Both the position numbers and the translations under genes were made by a program. The notes below the pieces were generated by a model that saw nothing but the letters and a program-made list of their open reading frames with translations, was not told the DNA's origin and did not search any database. Positions 18,506 to 27,971 of a DNA stretch of 64,000 nucleotides are shown here, piece by piece; positions within the stretch are counted from its first letter, which is position 1, and each line of letters opens with the position of its first letter. The stretch spans positions 3,348,001-3,412,000 of the forward strand of contig NZ_DAJPEN010000001.1 in the NCBI RefSeq assembly GCF_025993685.1, given 5' to 3'. The DNA is from Bacteroides mediterraneensis. GTDB taxonomy: Bacteria > Bacteroidota > Bacteroidia > Bacteroidales > Bacteroidaceae.

Positions 18506-18571
18506 AAAAAAATCATTCCAGCCGTCAGGCAAGTTCGCATTGAACAAACTTACCTGACGTTTAGAATGATT
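18506..18571 (-). terminator. Long hairpin after guaB, overlapping a -7 box
   Basis: Nested arms pair: AATCATTC with GAATGATT, CGTCAGG with CCTGACG, and AAGTT with AACTT. On the minus strand a T run at 18506-18510 follows. It is a strong guaB terminator. The right inner arm carries TAAGTTTG (18545-18552, minus), a match to the Bacteroides -7 box that could start the downstream parvulin-mutL operon. Confidence 0.8.
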
Positions 18572-18606
18572 ATCTATAATATAAATAAAGTCAAAGACTA
18601 TTTTTA

Positions 18607-20082
18607 TTACTGAGGACGGCTATAGTTCGGCGCTTCACTCGTAATAGAGACGTCATGCGGATGGCTTTCCAGCACTCCGGCATTAGTGATGCGAGTGAAC
18701 TTAGCATTATGCAGTTCCATGATGTTGTGTGCCCCGCAATAACCCATACCGGCACGCAGACCACCTACCAGCTGATAGATTACCTCATACAAAGAACCTT
18801 TGTAAGGCACACGCGCAGCAATACCTTCCGGAACCAGCTTCTTCACATCGGTAGTTCCACTCTGGAAGTAACGGTCTTTTGAACCATTTTCCATAGCTTC
18901 CAAAGAACCCATACCACGATAGGATTTGAACTTACGGCCATTGAAGATAATTGTGTCGCCCGGAGATTCTTCCGTACCAGCAACCAAAGAACCAATCATT
19001 ACGCTATAACCACCGGCAGCCAAAGCTTTTACCACATCACCAGAATAGCGCAAACCACCATCTGCAATCAAAGGAACACCCGTTCCTTCCAAAGCTTTAG
19101 CGACATCGTACACAGCTGTCAGCTGAGGAACACCTACACCGGCTACCACACGAGTCGTACAGATAGAACCCGGACCGATACCCACTTTCACGGCATCAGC
19201 ACCCGCTTCTACCAGCATCTTGGCTGCTTCACCTGTAGCCACATTACCTACCACAATATCAATATTTGGGAAGCGCTTCTTGGCCTCTCTTAATTTTTCA
19301 ATGACATACATGGAATGGCCATGAGCCGTATCGATGACAATGGCATCTGCTCCGGCATTCACCAACGCCTCAATACGGTCGAAGGTATCGTTCGTCACAC
19401 CGACACCGGCAGCCACACGCAAACGTCCTTTAGAGTCCTTGCAAGCCATCGGTTTATCTTTTGCCTTGGTAATATCCTTATAAGTAATCAAACCGATCAA
19501 CTTACCGTCTTTATCTACCACCGGAAGTTTCTCAATCTTATTTTCCTGCAGAATCTTAGAAGCAGTTTCCATGTCTGTTCCAGGTTCTGTAGTCACGATA
19601 TTTTCTTTTGTCATCACCTCATCGATACGCTTGTTCATATCCTTTTCAAAACGCAGATCGCGGTTTGTCACGATACCTACCAGGTAATTTTCATCATCCA
19701 CCACAGGAATACCTCCAATCTTGTATTCAGCCATCAAATCAAGTGCATCCTTTACGACTGAACCTCTTTTTATGGTTACAGGGTCGTAAATCATTCCATT
19801 TTCAGCACGCTTTACGATAGCTACCTGACGAGCCTGTTCCTGAATGGACATGTTCTTATGGATTACACCGATACCGCCTTCACGGGCAATCGCAATTGCC
19901 ATCTGTGCTTCGGTAACTGTATCCATGGCTGCAGTTACAAACGGAATTTTCAACTCAATGTTGCGTGAAAACTTAGTCGTGAGTTCGACTGTTTTAGGTA
20001 ATACTTCAGAATAGGCCGGAATCAACAATACATCATCGTAAGTTAATCCGTCCATTACAACTTTATCTGCAATAAATGACAT
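18607..20082 (-). CDS. guaB: Inosine-5'-monophosphate dehydrogenase
   Basis: A 491-residue enzyme that oxidises IMP to XMP with NAD+, the committed step to guanine nucleotides in the cytoplasm. The TIM barrel is interrupted by two CBS domains (about residues 95-205: MAEYKIGGIPVVDDENYLVG; ENKIEKLPVVDKDGKLIG). The active-site loop GPGSICTTRVVAGVG holds the catalytic cysteine, and the flap region reads FKSYRGMGSLEAM. Length and motifs are standard. It is a single gene with its own -7 box and a strong terminator. Confidence 0.98.
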   Translation of the reverse strand: MSFIADKVVMDGLTYDDVLLIPAYSEVLPKTVELTTKFSRNIELKIPFVTAAMDTVTEAQMAIAIAREGGIGVIHKNMSIQEQARQVAIVKRAENGMIYDPVTIKRGSVVKDALDLMAEYKIGGIPVVDDENYLVGIVTNRDLRFEKDMNKRIDEVMTKENIVTTEPGTDMETASKILQENKIEKLPVVDKDGKLIGLITYKDITKAKDKPMACKDSKGRLRVAAGVGVTNDTFDRIEALVNAGADAIVIDTAHGHSMYVIEKLREAKKRFPNIDIVVGNVATGEAAKMLVEAGADAVKVGIGPGSICTTRVVAGVGVPQLTAVYDVAKALEGTGVPLIADGGLRYSGDVVKALAAGGYSVMIGSLVAGTEESPGDTIIFNGRKFKSYRGMGSLEAMENGSKDRYFQSGTTDVKKLVPEGIAARVPYKGSLYEVIYQLVGGLRAGMGYCGAHNIMELHNAKFTRITNAGVLESHPHDVSITSEAPNYSRPQ

Positions 20083-20112
20083 AGGGCTTTATGCTTTAGA
20101 TTTTATTGCGTG

Positions 20113-20120
20113 CAAATATA
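20113..20120 (-). promoter_or_regulatory. Minus-7 box for guaB
   Basis: TATATTTG on the minus strand, 31 bases before the guaB start; it fits TAnnTTTG. No clear -33 element is seen. Confidence 0.5.
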
Positions 20121-20180
20121 CGAATTTTATTCAGAATAAAACGGTTGGTTAACATCTTTTTAAAAAGGAAACTTTCGTCT

Positions 20181-20221
20181 GTAAAAACAATCGGCCGGTG
20201 TGAAATGTTACACACCGGCCG
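20181..20221 (-). terminator. Terminator of recQ
   Basis: CGGCCGGTGTG and CACACCGGCCG are perfect 11-base arms with an 8-base loop. On the minus strand they are followed by ATTGTTTTTAC. Confidence 0.88.
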
Positions 20222-20255
20222 ACAGCAAATATCCAAAAGAATCCTGCACCTAAAA

Positions 20256-22439
20256 TCAATTGGCCATTTCTGAGATAAACTTGATACGCACCAAACGGAT
20301 TTCATCTTCCGTATAGTCATCGCCTAATTCATCCATGGCATCATCAATCTTGTCTGTGGTCGATTCCTTGAAATAATCATAAATATCCTGCATGTGGTCT
20401 TCGTCCATGATTTCCTCCAGGAAATAATCGATATTCAGTTTGGTACCTGAATATACGATGGCTTCAATCTCGTCCAACAGTTCGCTGAATTCGATTCCTT
20501 TAGCCACTGCAATGTCATCCAACGCTACCTTACGGTCGATGCTCTGAATGATGGAAACCTTCAGCTTTGACTTGTTGGCTACCGTACGTACTCTCAAATC
20601 TTCCGGACGATCGATTTCATTTTCGTCACAATGCTTTTTAATCAGTTCACAGAATTCCTGACCATAACGCTTTGCCTTTCCAGCTCCGACTCCCGGAATG
20701 TTCTGCAGTTCTTCCAGAGTCACCGGATAAATCGTAGCCATTGCTTCAAGAGAAGGATCCTGGAATATCACGTATGGAGGAACATCCAGTTTCTTCGACA
20801 TTTTCTTACGCAAATCTTTCAGCATGGAATACAATACCGGATCGACTGCACAAGAAGCCCCACTCCGCATCGGAGTTTCGTCTACTTCCTCCTCATCAAA
20901 GTCTGCATCCTCTACTATCTTAAATGACTTTGGCTTTTTCAAGAACTTATGCCCTTCCGGTGTCACCTTCAACAAGCCATAGTTTTCCACATCTTTTGCC
21001 AAGTAACCTGCAATGAGTGCCTGACGAATGACTGCATTCCACAATCGTTCTTCCTCTCCCATTCCAGAGCCGAAAACTTCCAGATCCTCATGCTTGTGCG
21101 CAAGCACTTCGGAAGTTTCCTTACCCAACAATATATCAATTATATAATCTTGCTTAAAGTTCTCTTTAACTGCAATGATCGCTTCAATCACTGCACACAA
21201 TGAATCCTGAGCCTCCACTTGTTTCTTTGGATTTAAACAGTTATCACAATTACCACAATTATCTTCCGTATATTCTTCACCAAAATAATGCAACAATATT
21301 TTCCTCCTACACACTGAAGATTCAGCGTATGCCGCTGTTTCCTGCAACAACTGACGTCCGATTTCCTGTTCCGAAATAGGCTTTCCCTGCATAAACTTTT
21401 CCAGTTTCTGCAAATCCTTGTTCGAATAGAACGTGATGCATTGTCCTTCACCTCCGTCGCGTCCGGCACGTCCAGTTTCCTGATAATAACCTTCCAGACT
21501 CTTCGGCACGTCATAATGAATCACAAAGCGCACATCCGGTTTATCTATTCCCATTCCGAAAGCAATCGTGGCTACAATCACATCAATATCTTCTTTCAAA
21601 AAAGCATCCTGATTCGCATTACGGGTTGCAGAGTCCATTCCAGCATGATAAGCACGCGCCTTAATACCGTTTGCCTGCAGTATCTCGGTCAGCTCTTCCA
21701 CCTTCTTCCGGCTCAAGCAATAAATAATACCCGACTTCCCTTCATTCTGTTTAATGAATTTAATGATATCCTTGTCCACATTCGCCGTCTTGGCACGTAC
21801 CTCATAGTACAGGTTCGGACGATTGAAGGAAGATTTGAACTCTACGGCATCAGTCATCCCCAGATTCTTCTGGATATCCATTTTCACCTTTGGAGTAGCC
21901 GTTGCAGTCAAAGCGATTACCGGAGCTTTTCCTATTTCGTTAATAATCGGACGAATCCTACGATATTCCGGACGGAAATCATGTCCCCATTCCGAAATGC
22001 AATGCGCTTCATCCACCGCATAAAATGAAATCTTCACATGCTTCAGGAAGTCCACATTCTCTTCCTTTGTCAAAGATTCAGGTGCCACGTAAAGCAGTTT
22101 TGTTTTTCCAGCCAAGATATCCGATTTAACCTGGTCAGTAGCCGATTTGGTCAGCGAAGAATTGATAAAATGGGCAATTCCATCCTCTTCACTAAAATTA
22201 CGCATGGCATCCACCTGATTCTTCATCAGGGCAATCAGCGGTGAAATCACGATAGCAGTTCCATCCATCAGCAAAGAAGGAAGCTGATAGCATAAAGACT
22301 TTCCCCCTCCCGTAGGCATTAATACAAATGTATCCTTCCCAGATAATAAGTTCCGAATAATCGCCTCTTGGTTCCCCTTAAAAGTATCGAATCCAAAATA
22401 CTTTTTGAGTGCTGCTGATAAACTGATATTTTCCGCCAT
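20256..22439 (-). CDS. recQ: ATP-dependent DNA helicase RecQ
   Basis: A 727-residue 3'-5' helicase for recombination repair. Walker A reads MPTGGGKSLCYQLP, the Walker B box is DEAHCISEWGHDFRPEY, and motif VI is QETGRAGRDG. The RecQ zinc site (CRRKILLHYFGE, then CGNCDNC) and a winged-helix RQC domain follow. An HRDC domain (PGVGAGKAKRYGQEFCELIKKH) comes next, and a tail rich in acidic residues ends the protein. It is longer than E. coli RecQ because of this tail, a form seen in Bacteroidetes. Confidence 0.97.
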   Translation of the reverse strand: MAENISLSAALKKYFGFDTFKGNQEAIIRNLLSGKDTFVLMPTGGGKSLCYQLPSLLMDGTAIVISPLIALMKNQVDAMRNFSEEDGIAHFINSSLTKSATDQVKSDILAGKTKLLYVAPESLTKEENVDFLKHVKISFYAVDEAHCISEWGHDFRPEYRRIRPIINEIGKAPVIALTATATPKVKMDIQKNLGMTDAVEFKSSFNRPNLYYEVRAKTANVDKDIIKFIKQNEGKSGIIYCLSRKKVEELTEILQANGIKARAYHAGMDSATRNANQDAFLKEDIDVIVATIAFGMGIDKPDVRFVIHYDVPKSLEGYYQETGRAGRDGGEGQCITFYSNKDLQKLEKFMQGKPISEQEIGRQLLQETAAYAESSVCRRKILLHYFGEEYTEDNCGNCDNCLNPKKQVEAQDSLCAVIEAIIAVKENFKQDYIIDILLGKETSEVLAHKHEDLEVFGSGMGEEERLWNAVIRQALIAGYLAKDVENYGLLKVTPEGHKFLKKPKSFKIVEDADFDEEEVDETPMRSGASCAVDPVLYSMLKDLRKKMSKKLDVPPYVIFQDPSLEAMATIYPVTLEELQNIPGVGAGKAKRYGQEFCELIKKHCDENEIDRPEDLRVRTVANKSKLKVSIIQSIDRKVALDDIAVAKGIEFSELLDEIEAIVYSGTKLNIDYFLEEIMDEDHMQDIYDYFKESTTDKIDDAMDELGDDYTEDEIRLVRIKFISEMAN

Positions 22440-22493
22440 TGTCCTTTGGATTTAGATGTTTGTTGATTGTAAAAATATTGTCTCCGTATGTAA

Positions 22494-22526
22494 CAAAGTT
22501 ATAAACAACTTTTCATATTACACAAA
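22494..22526 (-). promoter_or_regulatory. Promoter of recQ
   Basis: On the minus strand TTTG (22526-22523), a 21-base spacer and TAACTTTG (22501-22494) fit the Bacteroides sigma-ABfr pattern. It lies 55 bases before the recQ start. Confidence 0.55.
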
Positions 22527-22582
22527 TATTTCAGTGAATATTTCATCGGAAATTCTTTTTTTCTCACTAAAAACTTCTCTTT

Positions 22583-23833
22583 TTATGCCATTTGCAAACG
22601 GGAAATGTTAGCTTTTCCCATCTGTTGCTTGGCATAATCCAATGTCACCACAAAACGGTCCACATGCTGTGAGGGTATTTCGAACATGACATCGTTCATA
22701 ATAGTCTCCACGATAGAGCGTAACCCACGAGCTCCCAGTTTATACTCTATGGCCTTGTCTACAATATATTCAAACACATCCGGTTCGAACTCCAGCTTTA
22801 CGCCATCCATCTCAAACAACTTGACATACTGTTTGATAATTGAGTTCTTTGGTTCTGTAAGAATATTACGCAAAGCCGTACGGTCCAACGGGTTCAAATA
22901 AGTCAGCACCGGCAGACGACCAATGATTTCCGGAATCAATCCGAACGATTTCAAGTCTTGAGGAGCAATATACTGCATCAAATTGCCACGGTCTATTTTC
23001 ACGGCTTCTTTTGCGGCACTATAGCCCACCACGTTGGTGTTCAACCGCTGAGCTATTTTCCGTTCAATACCGTCAAAAGCTCCCCCACAAATAAACAGAA
23101 TATTCTTGGTATTGACCGGAATCATCTTCTGGTCCGGATGCTTGCGTCCTCCTTGAGGCGGCACATTCACCACGGAGCCTTCCAACAATTTCAGCAAGCC
23201 CTGCTGAACTCCCTCACCACTTACATCACGCGTAATCGACGGATTGTCTCCCTTACGGGCAATCTTATCTATCTCATCAATAAACACAATCCCTCTTTCT
23301 GCTTCTTCCACATTGTAATCGGCCACCTGAAGCAAACGGGTCAGAATACTCTCGATATCCTCTCCCACATACCCGGCTTCGGTCAGCACCGTAGCATCCA
23401 CTATCGTAAACGGCACATGAAGCAGTTTCGCAATGGTTCTTGCCAGCAAGGTTTTTCCAGTACCCGTACTTCCCACCATAATGATGTTCGATTTTTCAAT
23501 CTCCACCTCATTCTTGTCCTTCGGCTGAAGCAAACGTTTGTAATGGTTATACACAGCCACCGCCAGATAACGTTTCGCATCATCTTGCCCGATGACATAC
23601 TGGTCCAAGAACTCCTTGATGTCCTTCGGTTTGGGAAGTTCCGACAAATTCAATTCAGGACCTCCTTTACCTTGCTGGTGCATTGCCTCCTTCACGATTT
23701 CATGCGCCTGTTCCGCACAACTGTCGCAAATACATCCGTTGACTCCCGTAATCAGGAAGCCCACTTCATCCTCCGTGCGACCACAAAAGCTGCATCGTCT
23801 TTTAGCGTTTCTTGAAGTCTTTTTATCTTCCAA
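22583..23833 (-). CDS. clpX: ATP-dependent Clp protease ATP-binding subunit ClpX
   Basis: A 416-residue AAA+ unfoldase that feeds proteins to ClpP. The N-terminal zinc domain has four cysteines (CSFCGRTEDEV; CICDSCAEQ). Walker A is GSTGTGKTLLARTIA, Walker B FIDEIDKIARKG, and the pore and sensor regions are present. At the ClpP-binding loop, where many ClpX proteins have IGF, this one reads VGY (NTNVVGYSAAK). The gene lies 33 bases after clpP and follows tig-clpP in the usual order. Confidence 0.98.
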   Translation of the reverse strand: MEDKKTSRNAKRRCSFCGRTEDEVGFLITGVNGCICDSCAEQAHEIVKEAMHQQGKGGPELNLSELPKPKDIKEFLDQYVIGQDDAKRYLAVAVYNHYKRLLQPKDKNEVEIEKSNIIMVGSTGTGKTLLARTIAKLLHVPFTIVDATVLTEAGYVGEDIESILTRLLQVADYNVEEAERGIVFIDEIDKIARKGDNPSITRDVSGEGVQQGLLKLLEGSVVNVPPQGGRKHPDQKMIPVNTKNILFICGGAFDGIERKIAQRLNTNVVGYSAAKEAVKIDRGNLMQYIAPQDLKSFGLIPEIIGRLPVLTYLNPLDRTALRNILTEPKNSIIKQYVKLFEMDGVKLEFEPDVFEYIVDKAIEYKLGARGLRSIVETIMNDVMFEIPSQHVDRFVVTLDYAKQQMGKANISRLQMA

Positions 23834-23866
23834 AGTCTATCTAGTTTTGAATTAAATCTCTCTTAA

Positions 23867-24541
23867 TTACAGTGAAGGCTTACGTGAAAGCACTTCATCA
23901 ATCATGCCATATTCCTTCGCCTCTGAAGCTGTCATCCAGTAATCACGGTCAGAATCAGCCCATACTTTGTCAAAGTCTGTATGAGAATGGTCTGCAATAA
24001 TAGTGTATAGTTCCTTCTTCAACTTCTGAATCTCACGAGCTGTAATCTCAATATCTGAGGCCTGTCCTTGAGCCCCCCCCATCGGCTGGTGAATCATCAC
24101 GCGCGAGTGCGTCAAGGCTGAACGTTTACCTTCTTTACCTGCCACCAGCAACACGGCTGCCATGGAAGCAGCCATACCGGTACAGATTGTCGCCACATCA
24201 CTGCTGATAAACTGCATGGTATCATAGATGCCCAGACCGGCATACACAGAGCCACCCGGCGAGTTGATGTAAATGGAAATATCCTTCCCCGAATCCACAG
24301 AATCCAGGTATAACAGCTGTGCTTGCAATGTATTGGCTGTATAGTCATCAATCTGAGTACCCAGAAAAATGATACGATCCATCATCAGACGGGAAAACAC
24401 ATCCAGCTGTGTCACGTTCAGCTGACGTTCTTCCAGGATATATGGATTCAAGTATCCAGCCTGTGACTTAATGACGTCATCGAGCACCATACTGTTCATT
24501 CCAAGATGCTTGGTAGCATATTTTCTAAAATCATCCATCAT
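23867..24541 (-). CDS. clpP: ATP-dependent Clp protease proteolytic subunit ClpP
   Basis: A 224-residue serine peptidase. The catalytic Ser is in TGMAASMAAVLL (near residue 123) and the His in SRVMIHQPMGG, with the family signature YINSPGGSVYAGLGIYDTM. It forms the barrel that degrades proteins unfolded by ClpX, encoded next. Two ATG codons stand in a row at the start; either could be used. It lies between tig and clpX. Confidence 0.98.
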   Translation of the reverse strand: MMDDFRKYATKHLGMNSMVLDDVIKSQAGYLNPYILEERQLNVTQLDVFSRLMMDRIIFLGTQIDDYTANTLQAQLLYLDSVDSGKDISIYINSPGGSVYAGLGIYDTMQFISSDVATICTGMAASMAAVLLVAGKEGKRSALTHSRVMIHQPMGGAQGQASDIEITAREIQKLKKELYTIIADHSHTDFDKVWADSDRDYWMTASEAKEYGMIDEVLSRKPSL

Positions 24542-24598
24542 AATTTCTAAGATTAAATTATAACAAAAGAGGCTCCTAACCTCCTTCCTCTAAAGAAA

Positions 24599-24606
24599 CA
24601 AAAGTA
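24599..24606 (-). promoter_or_regulatory. Minus-7 box for clpP
   Basis: TACTTTTG on the minus strand, 58 bases before the clpP start. Just upstream a short hairpin CTTCTGT-CTT-ACAGAAG occurs. The -33 element is unclear. Confidence 0.5.
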
Positions 24607-24694
24607 CAAAACACTTCTGTCTTACAGAAGAAGTCCCGTTAAAAGCCTCCTTTTTTAAAATATTTTAGCAGTCAATTCCGAATGCTAAAATGGT

Positions 24695-26041
24695 TTATTG
24701 AAACATTTTGTTGAATTCTTCTGCAGAAACAGCCTTATGATTCAATGTTACCTGACCTTTCAGAATTTCCGAAAGTTTTGCTTCAATGACACGGTTCACC
24801 AAAGCTTCTACACTTTCACGCTTCTTCAACATTTCCTTCGAATAGTTTTCCAACAATTCATCAGGCACATTGATCATGCCGTACTGAGCGAACTGAGCAC
24901 GAGTAGCTTCTTTTGCCATATTGGTGATATCAGCCTGTTCAACCTTAATGTTGTTAGCTGCCACCAATTTTTCCTTAATCAGGTGCCAAGTCAATTCGTC
25001 CAAGCTCTTTTCGTAGTTTTCAGAAACGAATTCTTCACCTTTATCCTTGTTGTTTTCCAACATGATACGCTTCATCAGCTCATCAGCAAACTGCAATTTG
25101 CCCACCTTGCCAGCCAGATAAGTACGTACATCCAGCAGGAACTTGTAATCGCTGTCTGATTCAAACTGTTTTGCAATCACTTCCTTGATCTGAGCACGGA
25201 ATTCTTCTTCGTTGTGAGCTTTTCCTTCACCCAGAACCTGATCGAACAGTTCCTGATTCAGGTCACCCGGAATCATACGAGTGATTTCTTCAATCTGGAA
25301 GCTGAAGTTGCCTTTGTAGTTAGCCACTTCTTCTTTCTTGATTTTCAACAGAGAAGCCAGTTCTGCCTCATTGTTGTCAAAAGCAACCGACGGATTGAAT
25401 ACCAATACTGTATTTACTTTTGCGCCATTGAAAATAGCTTTCTGTTCGTCGTTCTTCATGTAAGTAGGCATCATCACTGCACCTTCTACCTGAAGACCGT
25501 TTTCTTTTGTATTGCCGTTTTCGTCCAGTTCGGCCAACAGACCTTTCAGCATGTCGTTGTCCTGATAATCTTCTACTTTGTCATATTTGGCAGTACGCTG
25601 AGTGTACATCTTCACCTGCTGGTCTACCATTTCATCCGTTACATTGATGTCATAGTAGTCAATTGTATCATTGTTAGACAATTCTACGTTGAATTCAGGA
25701 GCCAAAGCGATGTCGAAAGAGAATTCGAAGTTTTCGTCTGTTTCGAAGTTTGCGTTGTTTTCCTTCGGCAGCGGAGTACCCAACATATTTACTTTATTGT
25801 CGCGGATATATTCGCCTACTTTTTCCTGCAACAGCTTGTCTACTTCTTCCAGCAATACAGAAGTTCCATACTGTTTCTTAATCAATCCCATAGGAACCAT
25901 TCCCTTACGGAATCCCGGCATATTTACTCTCTGACGAAGCGTTTTCAGTGCTTTTTCAACCTTTTCCTGATAATCAGCTTTTTCAATCTGGACAGTAAGT
26001 ACAGCACTTACATTGTCTACATTTTGCAATGAAATATTCAT
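24695..26041 (-). CDS. tig: Trigger factor-like chaperone
   Basis: A 448-residue ribosome-associated folding chaperone. The N-terminal ribosome-binding domain has the signature PGFRKGMVPMGLIKKQYG (close to the GFRxGxxP motif). The central region is where the FKBP-type domain sits but is shortened and lacks its usual motifs; the C-terminal part is helical. This divergent form is usual in Bacteroidetes. It stands upstream of clpP and clpX, the order seen in most bacteria. Confidence 0.93.
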   Translation of the reverse strand: MNISLQNVDNVSAVLTVQIEKADYQEKVEKALKTLRQRVNMPGFRKGMVPMGLIKKQYGTSVLLEEVDKLLQEKVGEYIRDNKVNMLGTPLPKENNANFETDENFEFSFDIALAPEFNVELSNNDTIDYYDINVTDEMVDQQVKMYTQRTAKYDKVEDYQDNDMLKGLLAELDENGNTKENGLQVEGAVMMPTYMKNDEQKAIFNGAKVNTVLVFNPSVAFDNNEAELASLLKIKKEEVANYKGNFSFQIEEITRMIPGDLNQELFDQVLGEGKAHNEEEFRAQIKEVIAKQFESDSDYKFLLDVRTYLAGKVGKLQFADELMKRIMLENNKDKGEEFVSENYEKSLDELTWHLIKEKLVAANNIKVEQADITNMAKEATRAQFAQYGMINVPDELLENYSKEMLKKRESVEALVNRVIEAKLSEILKGQVTLNHKAVSAEEFNKMFQ

Positions 26042-26094
26042 TTCCGACTTATTTATTTAATTATTAATTATTTCGTTCGAATCAAAAGTGGTTG

Positions 26095-26102
26095 CAAAAA
26101 TA
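26095..26102 (-). promoter_or_regulatory. Minus-7 box for tig
   Basis: TATTTTTG on the minus strand, 54 bases before the tig start codon; it fits TAnnTTTG. Confidence 0.5.
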
Positions 26103-26249
26103 ATGTTTAATCTTTCAATAACCAAACCGACAAGCTAAAAAATATTTACGGGCAACGAATACAGCCACTTGCGGAATTCTCAGCACATCTTTCACAGCTC
26201 CCCTTACGGCCCTCGCCAGCCTCAGTCTTCCAACCCTCTCCGTATCCAT

Positions 26250-26282
26250 AAAAAACGGCAGAAAGTATCTATCCTTCTGCCG
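26250..26282 (-). terminator. Terminator of the Mla-type ABC operon
   Basis: CGGCAGAA and TTCTGCCG form 8-base arms around an 11-base loop and are followed by six T on the minus strand. It lies 37 bases after the ATPase stop codon. Confidence 0.8.
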
Positions 26283-26318
26283 CCTCCCATACTTGTCTCT
26301 TCATTTTTCAGACACAAA

Positions 26319-27092
26319 CTAAAGTTTTTGCGCCTTGCTGTTCTCTTCCTTTTTCACCTTCTGCAACAAATCGGAAGCAAATATAAAGTTATTCAAACGC
26401 TCATTCGTGGCATTGAACACCTCATCTTTCGTGCCTTCCCACTCCTTGTGGCCTTGATAAATATATAAGATACTATCCCCTATCCCCATCACAGAATTCA
26501 TGTCATGGGTATTGATAATGGTAGTCATATTATATTCCGTAGTAATACTGTGAATCAAGTCATCAATCACCAGCGAAGTCTTGGGGTCAAGTCCGGAGTT
26601 CGGTTCATCACAAAACAGGTATTTAGGCTGGAGGGCAATGGCCCGCGCTATAGCTACACGCTTCTGCATACCTCCGCTGATTTCTCCCGGATACTTCGAC
26701 TGAGCATCCATCAAGTTCACCCGATCCAGACAGAACTGTGCACGTTTCACCCGATCCCGATAGGTGTCATTGGAAAACATATCCAACGGAAACATCACAT
26801 TTTCCAGCACCGACAAGGAGTCAAACAAAGCCGCACTTTGAAAAATCATCCCCATTTCCCTCCGCAAAGCTTTCTTTTCTTTCTTCCCCATCTCCAGCAG
26901 GTTGCGCCCGTCATAGAGGATTTCTCCACATTCCGGGGTAAGCAGTCCTACAATACATTTCATCAGCACTGTCTTACCAGATCCGCTCTGCCCGATAATC
27001 AGGTTCGTTTTCCCACTATCGAACGAAAAATCAATATTTTCAAGGACTGTACGTCCTTCAAACGACTTGCATATAGATTTTAACTGTATCAT
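26319..27092 (-). CDS. mlaF: Phospholipid-transport ABC ATPase, MlaF-like
   Basis: A 257-residue ABC ATPase: Walker A GQSGSGKTVLMK, signature ISGGMQKRVAIARAIA, Walker B LFCDEPNSGLDP, and an H-loop NTHDMNS. Sequence features and the MlaE-type partner upstream place it in the Mla family, which moves phospholipids between the two membranes and keeps the outer leaflet asymmetric. It overlaps the permease gene by four bases. The MlaD-type binding protein is not in the window. Confidence 0.9.
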   Translation of the reverse strand: MIQLKSICKSFEGRTVLENIDFSFDSGKTNLIIGQSGSGKTVLMKCIVGLLTPECGEILYDGRNLLEMGKKEKKALRREMGMIFQSAALFDSLSVLENVMFPLDMFSNDTYRDRVKRAQFCLDRVNLMDAQSKYPGEISGGMQKRVAIARAIALQPKYLFCDEPNSGLDPKTSLVIDDLIHSITTEYNMTTIINTHDMNSVMGIGDSILYIYQGHKEWEGTKDEVFNATNERLNNFIFASDLLQKVKKEENSKAQKL

Positions 27093-27832
27093 CCCATCAA
27101 CAATTGTGTAAGTATTAAATCTGAAAACAAAATCAGGACACTGCTTGATACTACCGAATCCGTACTAGCCTTTCCCACTGCAATGGAACCGCCTTCCACC
27201 GTGTAGCCGAAATAAGCTGACACACTGGCAATGATAAACGCAAAGAACAAGGATTTAATGAAGCTGCACCAGATATACCACTCCACAAAACTATACTGCA
27301 GACCATATTCCAAATCTGTGGCATTCATGATACCGGCAAACCAAGCCGTACAGAACGCGCCAATGATACCGGCAAAAATACTGAAAATCACCAAAAAAGG
27401 AATCATGGTCATCAATCCCAGAATTTTAGGCAGAATCAGATAGGAAGCAGAATTTACTCCCATAATCTCAAGAGCATCGATTTGCTGCGTCACACGCATC
27501 GTCCCTATTTCGGAAGCAATGTTCGACCCGACCTTACCTGCCAGAATCAAACACATGATGGAAGAAGAAAACTCCAACAGCAAAATCTCACGTGTAGTAT
27601 ATCCCACCACGAAACGTGGCATCCAAGGACTTTCAATATTCAATTTTATCTGGATACAAATCACGGCACCGATAAAAAAGGAAATCAGCAACACAATGCC
27701 GATGGAATTGATGCCCAACTGTACCATTTCATTCCGATATTGCTTTAAATACATCCGGAACCGCTCCGGACGGGAAAACACACGCCCCATCAACATGAGG
27801 TATTTTCCAAAATTCGTGACAGGCTTTATCAT
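27089..27832 (-). CDS. mlaE: Phospholipid-transport ABC permease, MlaE-like
   Basis: A 247-residue integral membrane protein of the MlaE/DUF140 family. Several membrane helices are present with the family stretches GAVICIQIKLN, GKVGSNIASEIGTMRVTQQIDALEIMG and YFGYTVEGGSIAVGKASTDSVV. It pairs with the ATPase encoded next, which it overlaps by four bases. It is divergent from lptB, with about 140 bases between the two starts. Confidence 0.92.
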   Translation of the reverse strand: MIKPVTNFGKYLMLMGRVFSRPERFRMYLKQYRNEMVQLGINSIGIVLLISFFIGAVICIQIKLNIESPWMPRFVVGYTTREILLLEFSSSIMCLILAGKVGSNIASEIGTMRVTQQIDALEIMGVNSASYLILPKILGLMTMIPFLVIFSIFAGIIGAFCTAWFAGIMNATDLEYGLQYSFVEWYIWCSFIKSLFFAFIIASVSAYFGYTVEGGSIAVGKASTDSVVSSSVLILFSDLILTQLLMG

Positions 27833-27936
27833 ATTGTTACAATCATATTTGATACAAAAGTACTGCTTTTTAGCTATATTATGATAAAAGACAGGAGGAT
27901 TTTCGAATTAAGGACCACAGAAGCCAAGATTTTTAC

Positions 27937-27944
27937 TACTTTTG
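27937..27944 (+). promoter_or_regulatory. Minus-7 box for lptB
   Basis: TACTTTTG, 27 bases before the lptB start; it fits TAnnTTTG. No clear -33 element. Confidence 0.5.
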
Positions 27945-27971
27945 CACGACTGAACAGCTAACAAAAGGACA

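Noticed and set aside
26283..26318. A small gene in the gap between tig and the Mla-type ATPase
   Set aside because: The 277-base gap holds a terminator and a -7 box; the frames in it lack start context and any similarity.
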